Below are positions 1 to 7,042 of a DNA stretch of 7,734 bases, piece after piece. This DNA comes from Bacillota bacterium (GTDB lineage: Bacteria > Bacillota > Bacilli > Bacillales > Cytobacillaceae). Location: positions 1 through 7,734 of the forward strand of contig JAUZPT010000124.1 in NCBI GenBank assembly GCA_030705745.1. The letters are read 5' to 3'. The translations under genes were made by a program, and so were the position numbers. The notes under the pieces were generated by a model. That model was not told the origin of the DNA and ran no database searches. It was given only the letters and a program-made list of their open reading frames with translations. Numbering within the stretch: position 1 is the first letter of the stretch; each line of letters starts with the position of its first letter.

Positions 1-2
1 AG

Positions 3-377
3 CTAAAGTGAGCAGCTTCCGTCGCTGCATTTTTTCCGCATCCACCTGTACCGGTTCTTCGCAATCCATTTGTACACTGCACTTCCCGGCTTTTTCATTA
101 AAGGGATATAGCATGCCACGCCAAAAATAAAGGTAGCTGGAAACTGAATCATCATCTTCCTTACCGCAAAAAAGCCTTTATATATTTCCCCTGTAGGCGA
201 AATCAGATGAAGCTCCTTACGTAGCTCCCGGCTGCTAAACGTATAATCATGCTTTTCTTTTTCGTATTCCTGTAAGGAAAGCCACTGTATTCGCCTAAAC
301 CAATCAAGGCGTTTGCACCATTTTTTCGTTTCCTGGCATAATATACACTTTTCATCGTACAAAACAACGATTTTCAA
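3..377 (-). CDS. DCC-family (DUF393) thiol-disulfide oxidoreductase-like protein
   Basis: This small cytoplasmic protein resembles the DCC/DUF393 family, thioredoxin-like proteins named for a conserved Asp-Cys-Cys motif; their substrates are mostly unknown. Near the N-terminus a beta strand (KIVVLY) is followed by D-E-K-C-I-L-C, giving C11 and C14 as the CxxC pair. The usual family Gly after Asp is replaced by Glu. The tail has a second cysteine pair, C117 and C122 (CSDGSC). The frame ends in TAG at 3-5 and is open up to 410. I chose the TTG at 377 (124 residues) because the only ribosome-site-like sequence, GGGGATGAT at 382-390, lies about 8 bases upstream of it. ATG starts at 386 (127 residues) and 410 (135 residues) have no such site, but automatic annotation may prefer them. 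The gene is divergent from pckA. Family call is fairly sure; start and substrate are not. Confidence 0.75.
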   Translation of the reverse strand: MKIVVLYDEKCILCQETKKWCKRLDWFRRIQWLSLQEYEKEKHDYTFSSRELRKELHLISPTGEIYKGFFAVRKMMIQFPATFIFGVACYIPLMKKPGSAVYKWIAKNRYRWMRKKCSDGSCSL

Positions 378-529
378 CCTTATCATCCCCGGATCTAGGA
401 TACGTATCATTATGTAAATAGTTTATCATACGATATAATTTTTTTATCGAAATTAACTTCTCCAAGGTGAAACCCATTTAGTGAAAAATCGCTAAAAATT
501 TCTTTAATAGTATAGAATATTACATCGAA

Positions 530-540
530 TGTGTTATACT
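530..540 (+). promoter_or_regulatory. Predicted CcpN operator upstream of pckA
   Basis: TGTGTTATACT matches every position of the CcpN consensus as I remember it (TRTGHYATAYW). In B. subtilis CcpN represses pckA and gapB when glycolytic carbon is available, so the location is the expected one. A poorer match, TATAGAATATT at 511-521 (8 of 11), could be a second site. The last six bases, TATACT (535-540), also resemble a sigma-A -10 element, so repressor and polymerase would compete or interact here. Operator assignment is by consensus only. Confidence 0.6.
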
Positions 541-545
541 ATTTA

Positions 546-578
546 TTGAGATGTAAGCACTTTCAGCATTAATATAAT
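546..578 (+). promoter_or_regulatory. Candidate sigma-A promoter elements for pckA
   Basis: Two readings are possible. One uses TATACT (535-540) as -10 with only a poor -35 (near 512-517), starting transcription near 547. The other uses TTGAGA (546-551, five of six) as -35 with TAATAT at 570-575 (spacer 18); a perfect TATAAT at 573-578 is 21 bases away, which is too long. In the second reading the leader would be only about 20 bases. I cannot decide between them from sequence. Confidence 0.35.
552..565 (+). promoter_or_regulatory. Predicted cre (CcpA) site in the pckA promoter/leader
   Basis: TGTAAGCACTTTCA matches the cre core TGNAARCGNWWWCA at all but one position (A for the central G at 559). 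It lies 11 bases after the CcpN-like site and 37 bases before the pckA start codon. CcpA with HPr-Ser-P represses many gluconeogenic and secondary carbon genes in Bacillus. Here it would sit either just after the transcription start or between -35 and -10, depending on the true promoter. Single-mismatch sites also occur by chance. Confidence 0.45.
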
Positions 579-601
579 AGATAAAAGGTGGTATTCATCA
601 G

Positions 602-2188
602 ATGAACACTGTGCATAATCCTAGCGAATTACATGACTTATTAAAAGAAAACCATGTACACATTCAATTATCCGTGCCACAGCTAGTTGAAAAAGTATTG
701 GACCGCAAAGAAGGCTTGCTAACATCCACAGGCGCTGTCCGTGCCACGACCGGTACATACACGGGACGTTCTCCAAAAGACAAGTATATTGTGGAAGAAG
801 CCACATCGAAGGACAAGATTGACTGGGGTTCACTAAACCAGCCCATTTCCGAAGAAGCTTTTTCTAATCTGTATACAAAGATGATCAATTATTTAACACA
901 TAAAGATGAAATTTTTGTTTTTAAAGGCTTCGCTGGAGCTGATAAAAAGCATCAGCTGCCGATCCAGGTCATTAATGAATATGCGTGGCACAATCTGTTC
1001 GTTCATCAATTATTTATCCGCCCAAGCGAAGAAGAATTGAAAGAGCATCAATCAGAATTCACTGTCATATCGGCTCCGAATTTCAAGGCGGATCCTTCAG
1101 TGGACGGCACCCACTCTGAAACGTTCATTATCATCTCATTTGAAAAAAGAACCGTTTTAATCGGTGGAACTGAATATGCAGGCGAAATGAAAAAATCCAT
1201 TTTTTCCATCATGAATTATCTGCTTCCTGAAAATAATATTTTATCAATGCATTGCTCGTCAAATGTCGGGCGAGAAGGCGATGTCGCTTTATTCTTCGGA
1301 TTATCTGGAACTGGAAAGACTACTTTGTCCGCAGACTCCAACCGACGGTTGATCGGCGATGATGAGCATGCGTGGTCACCAAACGGCGTCTTTAATATCG
1401 AAGGCGGATGCTATGCAAAGTGCATTAACCTGACTCGTGACAAAGAACCGCAAATTTTTGATGCCATTCGTTTTGGTTCTGTTCTTGAGAACGTCATCGT
1501 GGACAATGAAACACGCATCGCCGACTATGATGATTGCACTTTGACAGAAAATACACGTGCAGCCTATCCGCTACAGGCCATTGAAAATATTGTTGATCCA
1601 AGCGTAGCTGGCCATCCAAATACGATCGTCTTTTTGACAGCAGATGCCTTTGGCGTTCTCCCTCCAATCGCGAAATTGACAAAGGAACAAGCCATGTATC
1701 ATTTTCTGAGCGGCTATACGTCTAAACTTGCTGGGACAGAGCGAGGAATTACCTCTCCTCAAGCGACATTTTCTACTTGCTTTGGCTCACCATTCCTTCC
1801 GCTTCCGGCTACTCGCTATGCGGAAATGCTCGGCGAAAAAATACTTGAACATAATGCGAAAGTGTTTCTTGTCAATACAGGCTGGACTGGTGGCGAATAT
1901 GGCGTTGGCAGCCGTATGAAGCTCTCCTACACACGAGCTATGATCCAGGCTGCGTTAGAAGGCGAACTCAACCAAGTTGAGACGATAAAGGATGATATTT
2001 TTGGTTTGCATATCCCGCTTCATGTTGCCGGTGTGCCTGACGATGTTCTTCTACCGAATAAGACATGGCCAGATCAACAGGCATACGAACAAAAAGCGAA
2101 GGAATTAGCTGCAAAATTCCGCGAAAACTTCAAGAAATTCACGAGTGTTTCTTCTGAAATCCAGGAAAAAGGCGGACCAATTTCATAA
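602..2188 (+). CDS. pckA: Phosphoenolpyruvate carboxykinase (ATP)
   Basis: The enzyme converts oxaloacetate and ATP to phosphoenolpyruvate, CO2 and ADP, the first committed step of gluconeogenesis from TCA-cycle carbon, in the cytoplasm. At 528 residues it has the normal length of the bacterial ATP-type family. Diagnostic motifs are all present: GRSPKDK (55-61), [13 protein letters not shown] (187-199, with the active-site Lys and Tyr region), the P-loop GLSGTGKT (233-240), the metal/kinase-2 segment IGDDEHAW (251-258), and [13 protein letters not shown] just after. Near the C-terminal third, [17 protein letters not shown] carries further conserved nucleotide-site residues. The ATG has a good ribosome site, AAAGGTGG at 584-591, ten bases upstream. 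It is monocistronic: a divergent gene lies upstream and a strong terminator directly follows the TAA. The CcpN-like and cre-like sites upstream suggest glucose repression. No sign of damage. Confidence 0.98.
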   Translation: MNTVHNPSELHDLLKENHVHIQLSVPQLVEKVLDRKEGLLTSTGAVRATTGTYTGRSPKDKYIVEEATSKDKIDWGSLNQPISEEAFSNLYTKMINYLTHKDEIFVFKGFAGADKKHQLPIQVINEYAWHNLFVHQLFIRPSEEELKEHQSEFTVISAPNFKADPSVDGTHSETFIIISFEKRTVLIGGTEYAGEMKKSIFSIMNYLLPENNILSMHCSSNVGREGDVALFFGLSGTGKTTLSADSNRRLIGDDEHAWSPNGVFNIEGGCYAKCINLTRDKEPQIFDAIRFGSVLENVIVDNETRIADYDDCTLTENTRAAYPLQAIENIVDPSVAGHPNTIVFLTADAFGVLPPIAKLTKEQAMYHFLSGYTSKLAGTERGITSPQATFSTCFGSPFLPLPATRYAEMLGEKILEHNAKVFLVNTGWTGGEYGVGSRMKLSYTRAMIQAALEGELNQVETIKDDIFGLHIPLHVAGVPDDVLLPNKTWPDQQAYEQKAKELAAKFRENFKKFTSVSSEIQEKGGPIS

Positions 2189-2224
2189 AAAACAAAAAGG
2201 CGGGGAAACCCGCCTTTTGTTTTC
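2186..2224. terminator. Bidirectional Rho-independent terminator between pckA and ytmB
   Basis: A perfect 10-bp stem, AAAAGGCGGG (2195-2204) with CCCGCCTTTT (2209-2218), encloses a GAAA tetraloop. The flanking AAAACAAAA and TTTTGTTTT extend the pairing with one bulged A and give U-rich tails on both strands. It lies right after the pckA stop and right after the ytmB stop, so it can end both convergent transcripts. Confidence 0.92.
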
Positions 2225-2229
2225 ATTCC

Positions 2230-2472
2230 TCAGTTCGTAGAATTTAATGCAATTAGTTGATAAGTTACGATGGTGATGTTGTTTTGCCATTCGACTTTTT
2301 TGATCACTGCTATTCCGCTTGAATCACTCTCAATCGTCCTTCGAACATCGATTGGAATATCGATTGGGTAGAGCCTGTACCCGCTTTTTTCAAGCAAAAA
2401 TAAATTTTCTTCCACTCGTTCTTCTCTTCCCTTTGTTACAATCATTGTATTTAATTCAAGAGGCATTCCCAT
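2230..2472 (-). CDS. ytmB: DUF2584 family protein YtmB
   Basis: An 80-residue soluble protein with no signal peptide, membrane segment or cysteine. The sequence, starting MGMPLELNTMIVTKG, and the position downstream of ytmA and convergent with pckA match the B. subtilis gene ytmB (DUF2584), whose function is unknown. It looks like a compact alternating beta/alpha fold with a basic middle (GYRLYPIDIPIDVRR). The ATG at 2472 has AAAGGGGAA about nine bases upstream. It lies 34 bases after the ytmA stop on the same strand and very likely is the second gene of a ytmA-ytmB operon ending at the shared terminator. The identification rests on recalled similarity and synteny. Confidence 0.85.
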   Translation of the reverse strand: MGMPLELNTMIVTKGREERVEENLFLLEKSGYRLYPIDIPIDVRRTIESDSSGIAVIKKVEWQNNITIVTYQLIALNSTN

Positions 2473-2506
2473 ATTATCGTTCCCCTTTTCTTTTCTTTTT
2501 CCTATT

Positions 2507-3301
2507 TTACCATTTTCGGCCCTGTGATTTCATCCACTGTGTTAAATCCTTCACCACTTTTCGATTCACAGCTGGTGGAAAGTAATGCGTGTATTGATGA
2601 AAATACCATGATACCACAGGCTTTTCCAATGCCTTCAGCCTGTTTTCAAGCCTGTAGGCATGCTCAACAGAAACATTCAAATCGTTTACACCATGAATGA
2701 TTAATACTGGAGTACTTATTTTTTCCAATTCATGCAATGGGGTACGAAAATGATACCGTTCCGGAAATTTTGCTGGCGTACCACCAATTACCCGTTTCAT
2801 CATCCTGCGCAGGTCTTTTCGCTCACCATACGTTAACTCCATGTCACTGACACCACCCCACGTCACAACCGAAGCAGCTTCAAAAAACTGAATGGCAGTC
2901 AGGAGCGCCATCACACCGCCGCGGGAAAATCCAAATATATGTATCCTCCGTACCCCTGGGAGAGATTGAAGAAGCTTGAATGCCGAAAAGGCGTCCTCTC
3001 GATCTTCACCGGCAAAATCCTCATTTCCTTCTCCCCCCTGATTTCCTCTGTAAAAAGGAGCAAACACGGTAAAACCTTCCGCGGCAAATTGGGCAATCCG
3101 AGCGGGCCGTACTTTCCCAACATTTTTTATGCCTCCTCTTAAATACAAGAAAGCTTCTCCATCCGTAGAACCCTTTGGCTCGGCGAGCATTCCCTTTACA
3201 ATTAAGCCGTTCGAATCATAGGTGATGATTTTCAATTTCACCATTGGGTTTGGAGAAGGAAAGTTTTGACTCGCGATTATCCTTCCACTTTGAACATTCA
3301 T
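2507..3301 (-). CDS. ytmA: Alpha/beta hydrolase, prolyl-oligopeptidase-like (YtmA)
   Basis: A cytoplasmic serine hydrolase of the alpha/beta fold, related to the S9 dienelactone-hydrolase/prolyl-oligopeptidase group; the substrate is unknown. From the chosen start it has 264 residues. The nucleophile elbow is G-F-S-R-G with Ser126; the likely acid is Asp207 in IHGVNDLNVS and the base His239 in YTHYFPP, completing a normal triad. A conserved stretch LYLRGGIKNVG (about 52-62) and FYRGNQGGEGNEDFAGEDRED (about 83-103) also fit YtmA-type proteins. The frame is open back to a GTG at 3370, but the ATG at 3301 has a strong ribosome site, GGGAG at 3310-3314, eight bases upstream, and begins just before the conserved N-terminal region. 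It is divergent from ytlA and is followed by ytmB. Whether it acts as peptidase or esterase cannot be told. Confidence 0.88.
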   Translation of the reverse strand: MNVQSGRIIASQNFPSPNPMVKLKIITYDSNGLIVKGMLAEPKGSTDGEAFLYLRGGIKNVGKVRPARIAQFAAEGFTVFAPFYRGNQGGEGNEDFAGEDREDAFSAFKLLQSLPGVRRIHIFGFSRGGVMALLTAIQFFEAASVVTWGGVSDMELTYGERKDLRRMMKRVIGGTPAKFPERYHFRTPLHELEKISTPVLIIHGVNDLNVSVEHAYRLENRLKALEKPVVSWYFHQYTHYFPPAVNRKVVKDLTQWMKSQGRKW

Positions 3302-3355
3302 CGTCCCCACTCCCGCTAGTTTTCGTATGAAAGTCACATGCACTTCCATCATTTT

Positions 3356-3361
3356 TTTATA
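3356..3361 (-). promoter_or_regulatory. Weak -10-like element for ytmA
   Basis: On the minus strand TATAAA lies about 55 bases before the ytmA start codon, in the right place for a -10. The best upstream hexamer, TTGGGA, is only 14 bases away, so the promoter is incomplete by sigma-A rules. It is the best candidate I see for the ytmA-ytmB operon. Confidence 0.2.
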
Positions 3362-3410
3362 GGCATTCACACATTCCCAACTGCTTCATAGGATATCGTA
3401 GGCATCAACA
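3360..3410 (+). repeat. Direct repeat TAGGCAT flanking the ytlA promoter
   Basis: TAGGCAT occurs at 3360-3366 and again at 3399-3405, 39 bases apart. The similarity continues (TCACA against CAACA), so 10 of 12 positions match. The first copy touches the predicted -35 and the second covers the predicted transcription start, where a dimeric regulator could bind. It may also be chance. Confidence 0.3.
3366..3394 (+). promoter_or_regulatory. Candidate sigma-A promoter of the ytlA-ytlC-ytlD operon
   Basis: TTCACA (3366-3371, five of six against TTGACA) is separated by exactly 17 bases from TAGGAT (3389-3394, four of six against TATAAT). Transcription would start near 3401, giving a leader of about 47 bases before the ytlA ATG. 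The imperfect -10 suggests a weak or activated promoter. The leader is too short for a riboswitch. Confidence 0.4.
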
Positions 3411-3447
3411 GCCCAGAAGTTTCAACACGTTTAAGGAGGATCAATTA

Positions 3448-4464
3448 ATGAAAAAATGGCTAAAATTTAGCATTTCCCTTTTTTTAATCGGTATTCTTGT
3501 ATTTCAGTTAACTGCATGCACAAACCAAAATAGCAGCCCGAAGGTTAAAAAGCTTGAAAAAGTAAGATTGTCTGAAGTGACCCGCTCCATTTTTTATGCA
3601 CCTGAGTATGTCGCGTTTGCAAAAGGATTTTTTAAATCTGAAGGCCTAGACGTTGAGTTAACGACCGCTTTTGGCGGTGACAAAACCATGACAACACTTC
3701 TTTCCGGCGGAGCGGATATCGCCCTCGTAGGCTCTGAAACATCCATCTATGTGTATGCCCGCGGATCAAGTGATCCGGTCATCAATTTTGCACAACTCAC
3801 TCAAACAGACGGCACCTTCCTTGTTTCTAGAAATAAACTGGACAATTTCACATGGGATCAGTTAAAGGGAAAAACCTATCTCGGGCAGAGGGTAGGCGGG
3901 ATGCCGCAAATGGTCGGAGAATTCGTGCTGAAAAACCATGGCATTGATCCAAAAACCGATCTTCATTTAATCCAGAATATTGATTTCGCGAACATTCCGA
4001 ACGCCTTTGCATCCGGTACGGGAGACTTTGTTCAGTTATTCGAGCCGACGGCAAGCATTTTCGAAAAAACGGGAAAAGGGCATATTGTCGCCTCATTTGG
4101 AACTGAATCAGGTCATGTACCTTATACCACATTCATGGCAAAACAAAGCTTCATGAAGGAAAAGAAAAACGTTGTTGTAAAATTCACGAAAGCAATTTAT
4201 AAGGCACAGCAATGGGTTAAGACACATAAAGCAGACGAAATCGCCACTGCCATCCAGCCGTTTTTTAAAGACAGTGATGTAAAACTGATCGAAACGGTTG
4301 TCGACCGCTATAAAAGCCAAGGCTCGTTTGCAACTGATCCAATTCTTGATGAACAAGAATGGAACAATTTGCAAAACATTATGAAGGAAGCTGGCGAACT
4401 TCCTAAACAAGTCAGCCACAAAACCCTCGTCAACACAGCGATCGCAGAAAGTGTCAAAAAATAA
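3448..4464 (+). CDS. ytlA: ABC transporter substrate-binding lipoprotein (SsuA/THI5-like)
   Basis: The extracellular, membrane-anchored binding subunit of an ABC importer. The N-terminus is a lipoprotein signal peptide: positive MKKWLK, a hydrophobic core, then the lipobox L-T-A-C with Cys24 as the lipidated residue. The mature part fits the NMT1/THI5-SsuA family of periplasmic-binding-protein type II folds: YAPEYVAFAKGFFKSEGLDV (50-69), then LLSGGADIALVGSE (84-97), the typical opening of nitrate, taurine, alkanesulfonate and thiamine-precursor binding proteins. At 338 residues the length is normal. The ribosome site AAGGAGGA (3433-3440) is strong and seven bases from the ATG. It is first in a three-gene operon with an ATPase and a permease. 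Gene name is by synteny with B. subtilis ytlA. No thi, ssu or nas gene is adjacent, so the substrate is open. Confidence 0.88.
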   Translation: MKKWLKFSISLFLIGILVFQLTACTNQNSSPKVKKLEKVRLSEVTRSIFYAPEYVAFAKGFFKSEGLDVELTTAFGGDKTMTTLLSGGADIALVGSETSIYVYARGSSDPVINFAQLTQTDGTFLVSRNKLDNFTWDQLKGKTYLGQRVGGMPQMVGEFVLKNHGIDPKTDLHLIQNIDFANIPNAFASGTGDFVQLFEPTASIFEKTGKGHIVASFGTESGHVPYTTFMAKQSFMKEKKNVVVKFTKAIYKAQQWVKTHKADEIATAIQPFFKDSDVKLIETVVDRYKSQGSFATDPILDEQEWNNLQNIMKEAGELPKQVSHKTLVNTAIAESVKK

Positions 4465-4484
4465 ACAAGAGAGGCGGCCGTTCC

Positions 4485-5261
4485 ATGAGCTTCCTATCCG
4501 TTCAAAATATAAAACATTCCTATTTCACAAAGTCGACAGCCGTTGCGGCCCTCTCCGATATTTCCCTTGAAGTGAAGGAAGGTGAATTTGTCTCCTTCCT
4601 CGGTCCAAGCGGCTGCGGGAAAACGACATTGCTGTCGATCATTTCCGGTTTGATCGAGCCGACCGAGGGCCGCGTTTTGCTAGAAGGTCAACCGATTTCT
4701 CTGGCGGACGCAAAAATCGGTTACATGCTCCAGCAGGATTATTTGTTTCCATGGAAAACCATCGAGGAAAATATATTGTTGGGACTTAAATTATCCAAAC
4801 GCCTGACTGAACAGTCAAAAAGCGCTTCATTGAACCTCTTGAGGCAGATTGGGTTAATCGGAGTCGAGACACAGCTGCCGAAACAGCTTTCTGGAGGAAT
4901 GAGGCAGAGGGTCGCACTTGTAAGGACATTGGCAACCGAACCGAAGCTCCTCATGCTCGACGAACCTTTTTCAGCACTGGATTACCAAACGAAGCTGAAG
5001 CTTGAGGACCTTATTTCGGCCACGCTCAAGCAATTTAACAAAACAGCAATCCTCGTTACACATGACATCAGCGAAGCGATTTCAATGAGCGACCGCGTGC
5101 TGTTGTTTTCTCCTGGGCCTGGAAGATTGCATAAAGTTTTTGACATTCCTGATGTGATTAAAAATCTTACTCCCTTTGAAGCAAGAAACCATGAACTCTT
5201 TCCCGAGATTTTTCAAACGATATGGAAGGAGCTAGAGTCCTTTGAAACCTTCAAAAAATAA
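4485..5261 (+). CDS. ytlC: ABC transporter ATP-binding protein (SsuB/TauB-like)
   Basis: The cytoplasmic ATPase that powers import with YtlA and YtlD. All nucleotide-binding elements are intact in its 258 residues: Walker [10 protein letters not shown] (40-48), Q-loop MLQQD (81-85), signature LSGGMRQR (135-142), Walker B LLMLDEPF (155-162), D-loop SALD (163-166) and the switch His193 in [14 protein letters not shown] after the Q-loop is typical of the nitrate/sulfonate/taurine ATPase subfamily. The gene begins 20 bases after ytlA, with GAGAGG (4469-4474) ten bases before its ATG, and its last 20 bases overlap ytlD. The family call is certain; the gene name comes from synteny. Confidence 0.92.
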   Translation: MSFLSVQNIKHSYFTKSTAVAALSDISLEVKEGEFVSFLGPSGCGKTTLLSIISGLIEPTEGRVLLEGQPISLADAKIGYMLQQDYLFPWKTIEENILLGLKLSKRLTEQSKSASLNLLRQIGLIGVETQLPKQLSGGMRQRVALVRTLATEPKLLMLDEPFSALDYQTKLKLEDLISATLKQFNKTAILVTHDISEAISMSDRVLLFSPGPGRLHKVFDIPDVIKNLTPFEARNHELFPEIFQTIWKELESFETFKK

Positions 5262-6048
5262 CGCGGATCTTCTCCACAAACAGTATGTCCATTCGTTGAA
5301 AAGGGAAAAAAGGAAGGTCCGTCTTTATCAGCTGCTCATCTTCCTTTTGTTTTTCACAAGTTGGGAGTTTTCGAGCAAAATGAAGGCAATTGATCCGCTG
5401 CTGTTCAGTTCACCTTCTAAAATCATCGATTTATTATTTTCGAAACTGCATGACGGCACCTTGATGGAAAATTTAAGCGTTACGCTTATAGAAACCATCG
5501 TTGGCTTTATACTCGGTACATTGCTTGGGACTTTATTGGCCGCCATCCTATGGTGGTCACCGATGGTTTCGAAAGTACTCGACCCTTATCTCGTCATTCT
5601 CAATGCGATGCCCAAGGTGGCACTCGGACCTATTTTGATCGTGGGACTTGGCCCAGGATACGCTTCAATCATTTCAATGGGTGTGATTATCTCCATTATC
5701 ATTACAACAATCGTGGTTTATACAGCTTTTAGAGAGGTAGATTCTAATTTCCTCAAGGTGCTTAGAATCTTTGGCGCTAGCCGTTTTCAATGCTTTTGGG
5801 AAGCCATACTCCCTGCGAGCTTCCCAACCATTATCTCTACATTGAAGGTGAATGTCGGCTTGTCCTGGGTCGGTGTCATAGTCGGTGAATTTCTCGTTTC
5901 CTCAAAAGGGTTAGGCTATATGATTACCTATGGCTTTCAAGTATTCGACTTTACGCTTGTTTGGCTTGCGTTGCTTGTCATAGCTGTTTTTGCTACCGTC
6001 ATGTACCAGATCGTTGCTTTTATTGAGAGGAAGATTGTAAAGGAATAA
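5242..6048 (+). CDS. ytlD: ABC transporter permease (SsuC/TauC-like), TTG start
   Basis: The membrane channel subunit of the importer, 268 residues, binding-protein-dependent transport inner-membrane family. Hydrophobic spans lie at about 28-43, 82-106, 113-137, 142-162, 205-222 and 238-262, giving the usual six. The cytoplasmic EAA loop that docks on the ATPase is at about 169-195 ([20 protein letters not shown]), with the conserved Gly178. I chose the TTG at 5242 because GGAAGGAG (5224-5231) sits ten bases upstream and the first in-frame ATG (after the first membrane span, residue 47) would remove that span. The start lies inside ytlC, suggesting translational coupling. The last 29 bases overlap the end of convergent ytkD. 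The substrate is unknown. Confidence 0.9.
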   Translation: MKPSKNNADLLHKQYVHSLKREKRKVRLYQLLIFLLFFTSWEFSSKMKAIDPLLFSSPSKIIDLLFSKLHDGTLMENLSVTLIETIVGFILGTLLGTLLAAILWWSPMVSKVLDPYLVILNAMPKVALGPILIVGLGPGYASIISMGVIISIIITTIVVYTAFREVDSNFLKVLRIFGASRFQCFWEAILPASFPTIISTLKVNVGLSWVGVIVGEFLVSSKGLGYMITYGFQVFDFTLVWLALLVIAVFATVMYQIVAFIERKIVKE

Positions 6049-6508
6049 CATCGTTAATTTTCTTTAAGCACGCCTCGATTACTCCATCTTTCATGATAAA
6101 ACTGTAATCATCCTGAAAGCGCAAATGAAGAAGATCGCCCTTAACAAATACCGGACCATTTGTTTCGAGGTATCCTTCCTTCGTTTCAAGTTGCTCGACC
6201 TGTGCAAAAAAAATGGCTTTGACAAAAGCTTGCTCTTCAAACGTAACCCGGTATTCACCTAGTTTTACCAGTTCAGAGAGGCTGGCACCAGTTTCTTCTT
6301 GTACTTCGCGCCGTGCGGCCTCTTCCAGCGTTTCACCATATTCCCTTTTTCCGCCTGGAAACTCAAAGCCTCTCTGTTTATGATTCGTCAGCAGCCAATC
6401 GTCCCCGAAACGGCAAAGGACGAGTACATGCATCGCTTCCTCGTGAAAAGGGTTTTGGTCAAATGAAAGCTCCACTTTATTCCCGTTATAATCATAAAAA
6501 ACATTCAT
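6020..6508 (-). CDS. ytkD: Nudix hydrolase YtkD (nucleoside triphosphatase / RNA pyrophosphohydrolase)
   Basis: A 162-residue cytoplasmic Nudix enzyme. The Nudix box G-x5-E-x7-REUxEExGU is present at 53-75: G53, E59, R67, E68, E71, E72, G74, with Ala75 in place of the bulky last residue. The N-terminal [16 protein letters not shown] and the position beside ytlD match B. subtilis YtkD, reported to hydrolyse 8-oxo-dGTP and other NTPs and, under the name RppH, to remove pyrophosphate from mRNA 5' ends. The residues that divide those activities cannot be read here. The ATG has GAGGATGG about ten bases upstream, and its own promoter lies within 45 bases. Its 3' end overlaps that of ytlD by 29 bases, with no terminator between them. 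Confidence 0.92.
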   Translation of the reverse strand: MNVFYDYNGNKVELSFDQNPFHEEAMHVLVLCRFGDDWLLTNHKQRGFEFPGGKREYGETLEEAARREVQEETGASLSELVKLGEYRVTFEEQAFVKAIFFAQVEQLETKEGYLETNGPVFVKGDLLHLRFQDDYSFIMKDGVIEACLKKINDVIPLQSSSQ

Positions 6509-6544
6509 GGCTAACCATCCTCGATTTTGTTCGTTCTCGTTCTT

Positions 6545-6574
6545 ATTATAACGGATTAGTGTGGGCTGTGCTAA
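6545..6574 (-). promoter_or_regulatory. Predicted sigma-A promoter of ytkD
   Basis: On the minus strand a perfect -10, TATAAT (6545-6550), lies 18 bases after TTAGCA (6569-6574, four of six). Transcription would start near 6538, leaving a leader of about 30 bases with the ribosome site. This makes ytkD a separate unit from the 108-residue gene upstream, which has its own terminator. Confidence 0.55.
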
Positions 6575-6598
6575 ATCCCAAGGGATAGCTTTATTAAT

Positions 6599-6633
6599 TG
6601 AAAAAAATCCTTATCCCGGCTCGGATAAGGATT
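6599..6633 (-). terminator. Rho-independent terminator after the 108-residue gene
   Basis: A perfect 11-bp stem, AATCCTTATCC (6606-6616) with GGATAAGGATT (6623-6633), closes a six-base loop. On the minus strand it is followed by a run of Ts (6601-6607 as As on the plus strand). It starts about six bases after the TGA of the minus-strand gene at 6640, which it serves. Confidence 0.88.
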
Positions 6634-6639
6634 ACAAGT

Positions 6640-6966
6640 TCATTTGTTATTTTCGGGCAAAATATTCATACTTTGTATATGCTGCTTTGTCTCTTCATCG
6701 CCGAGATCATGAAGCATTTGAAATATTTTTTGTGATGTTTGATCATATGAATCATTTTCTCGGTCATAATGATATTGAACGTACGGGACATGGGCCCGAT
6801 AGAAATTTTGCCATTCTGTGGAATAGTTTTGGTTAAAGTACTCACGCAGCTCAATAATTTCTTCATCATTCGCCTCAATTTTATAATTCCATGAGGAACT
6901 TGAGGCACTTTGGGAGATCTCGCCACTTCCAACGTCGATATAATATGTCTTTTTTATGTGATTCAT
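6640..6966 (-). CDS. Conserved hypothetical protein, 108 residues
   Basis: I recognise this only as a small protein widely kept in Bacillus, sometimes loosely labelled a hydrolase; I see no catalytic motif that supports that. It is acidic and hydrophilic, without cysteine, signal peptide or membrane segment. The start reads KKTYYIDVGSGEISQ, the middle is rich in aromatic and charged residues (NYSTEWQNFYRAHVPYVQYH, then YDREND), and the end is helical. A clear ribosome site, AAAGGGGG, is about seven to nine bases before the ATG, and a strong terminator follows, so it is a real single-gene unit. It sits where B. subtilis has ytkC between dps and ytkD, but I do not trust the name enough to assign it. 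It is divergent from the 85-residue gene. Confidence 0.8.
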   Translation of the reverse strand: MNHIKKTYYIDVGSGEISQSASSSSWNYKIEANDEEIIELREYFNQNYSTEWQNFYRAHVPYVQYHYDRENDSYDQTSQKIFQMLHDLGDEETKQHIQSMNILPENNK

Positions 6967-7011
6967 CTATTATCCCCCTTTTTAGGATGTACTTATCGTT
7001 TTCCACATTAC

Positions 7012-7039
7012 GATAGAATTTATTCTTTTTAATTCGATC
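7012..7039. repeat. Inverted repeat between two divergent small genes
   Basis: GATAGAATT (7012-7020) and AATTCGATC (7031-7039) are complementary at 8 of 9 positions around a ten-base spacer. A second, perfect pair, TATCGT (6994-6999) and ACGATA (7010-7015), overlaps the left arm. Together they could be an operator for the divergent genes, or AT-rich chance pairing. No U-tract follows that would make a terminator. Confidence 0.25.
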
Positions 7040-7042
7040 ATT

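Noticed and set aside
434..439. TATAAT on the plus strand far upstream of pckA
   Set aside because: There is no -35 at proper spacing and it would give a leader of over 150 bases; the promoter signals nearer pckA fit better.
621..1919. Several open frames of 60-75 codons within pckA on both strands
   Set aside because: All lie inside an unmistakable pckA reading frame, lack ribosome sites and show no recognisable protein.
2319..2585. 88-codon plus-strand frame across the ytmB/ytmA junction
   Set aside because: It is antisense to two supported genes, is rich in Phe/Leu from the T-rich complement, and has no ribosome site.
3302..3370. Longer ytmA (287 residues) starting at GTG 3370
   Set aside because: The extra 23 residues have no good ribosome site and no recalled family similarity, while ATG 3301 has GGGAG at ideal spacing.
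3302..3447. Possible TPP or other riboswitch before the SsuA/ThiY-like importer
   Set aside because: No TPP consensus (CTGAGA / ACCTGAT) is present, and the predicted leader of about 47 bases is too short for any large aptamer.
6313..6836. Two plus-strand frames of 91 codons antisense to ytkD and the 108-residue gene
   Set aside because: They run over the ytkD promoter and the terminator hairpin, and resemble no known protein.
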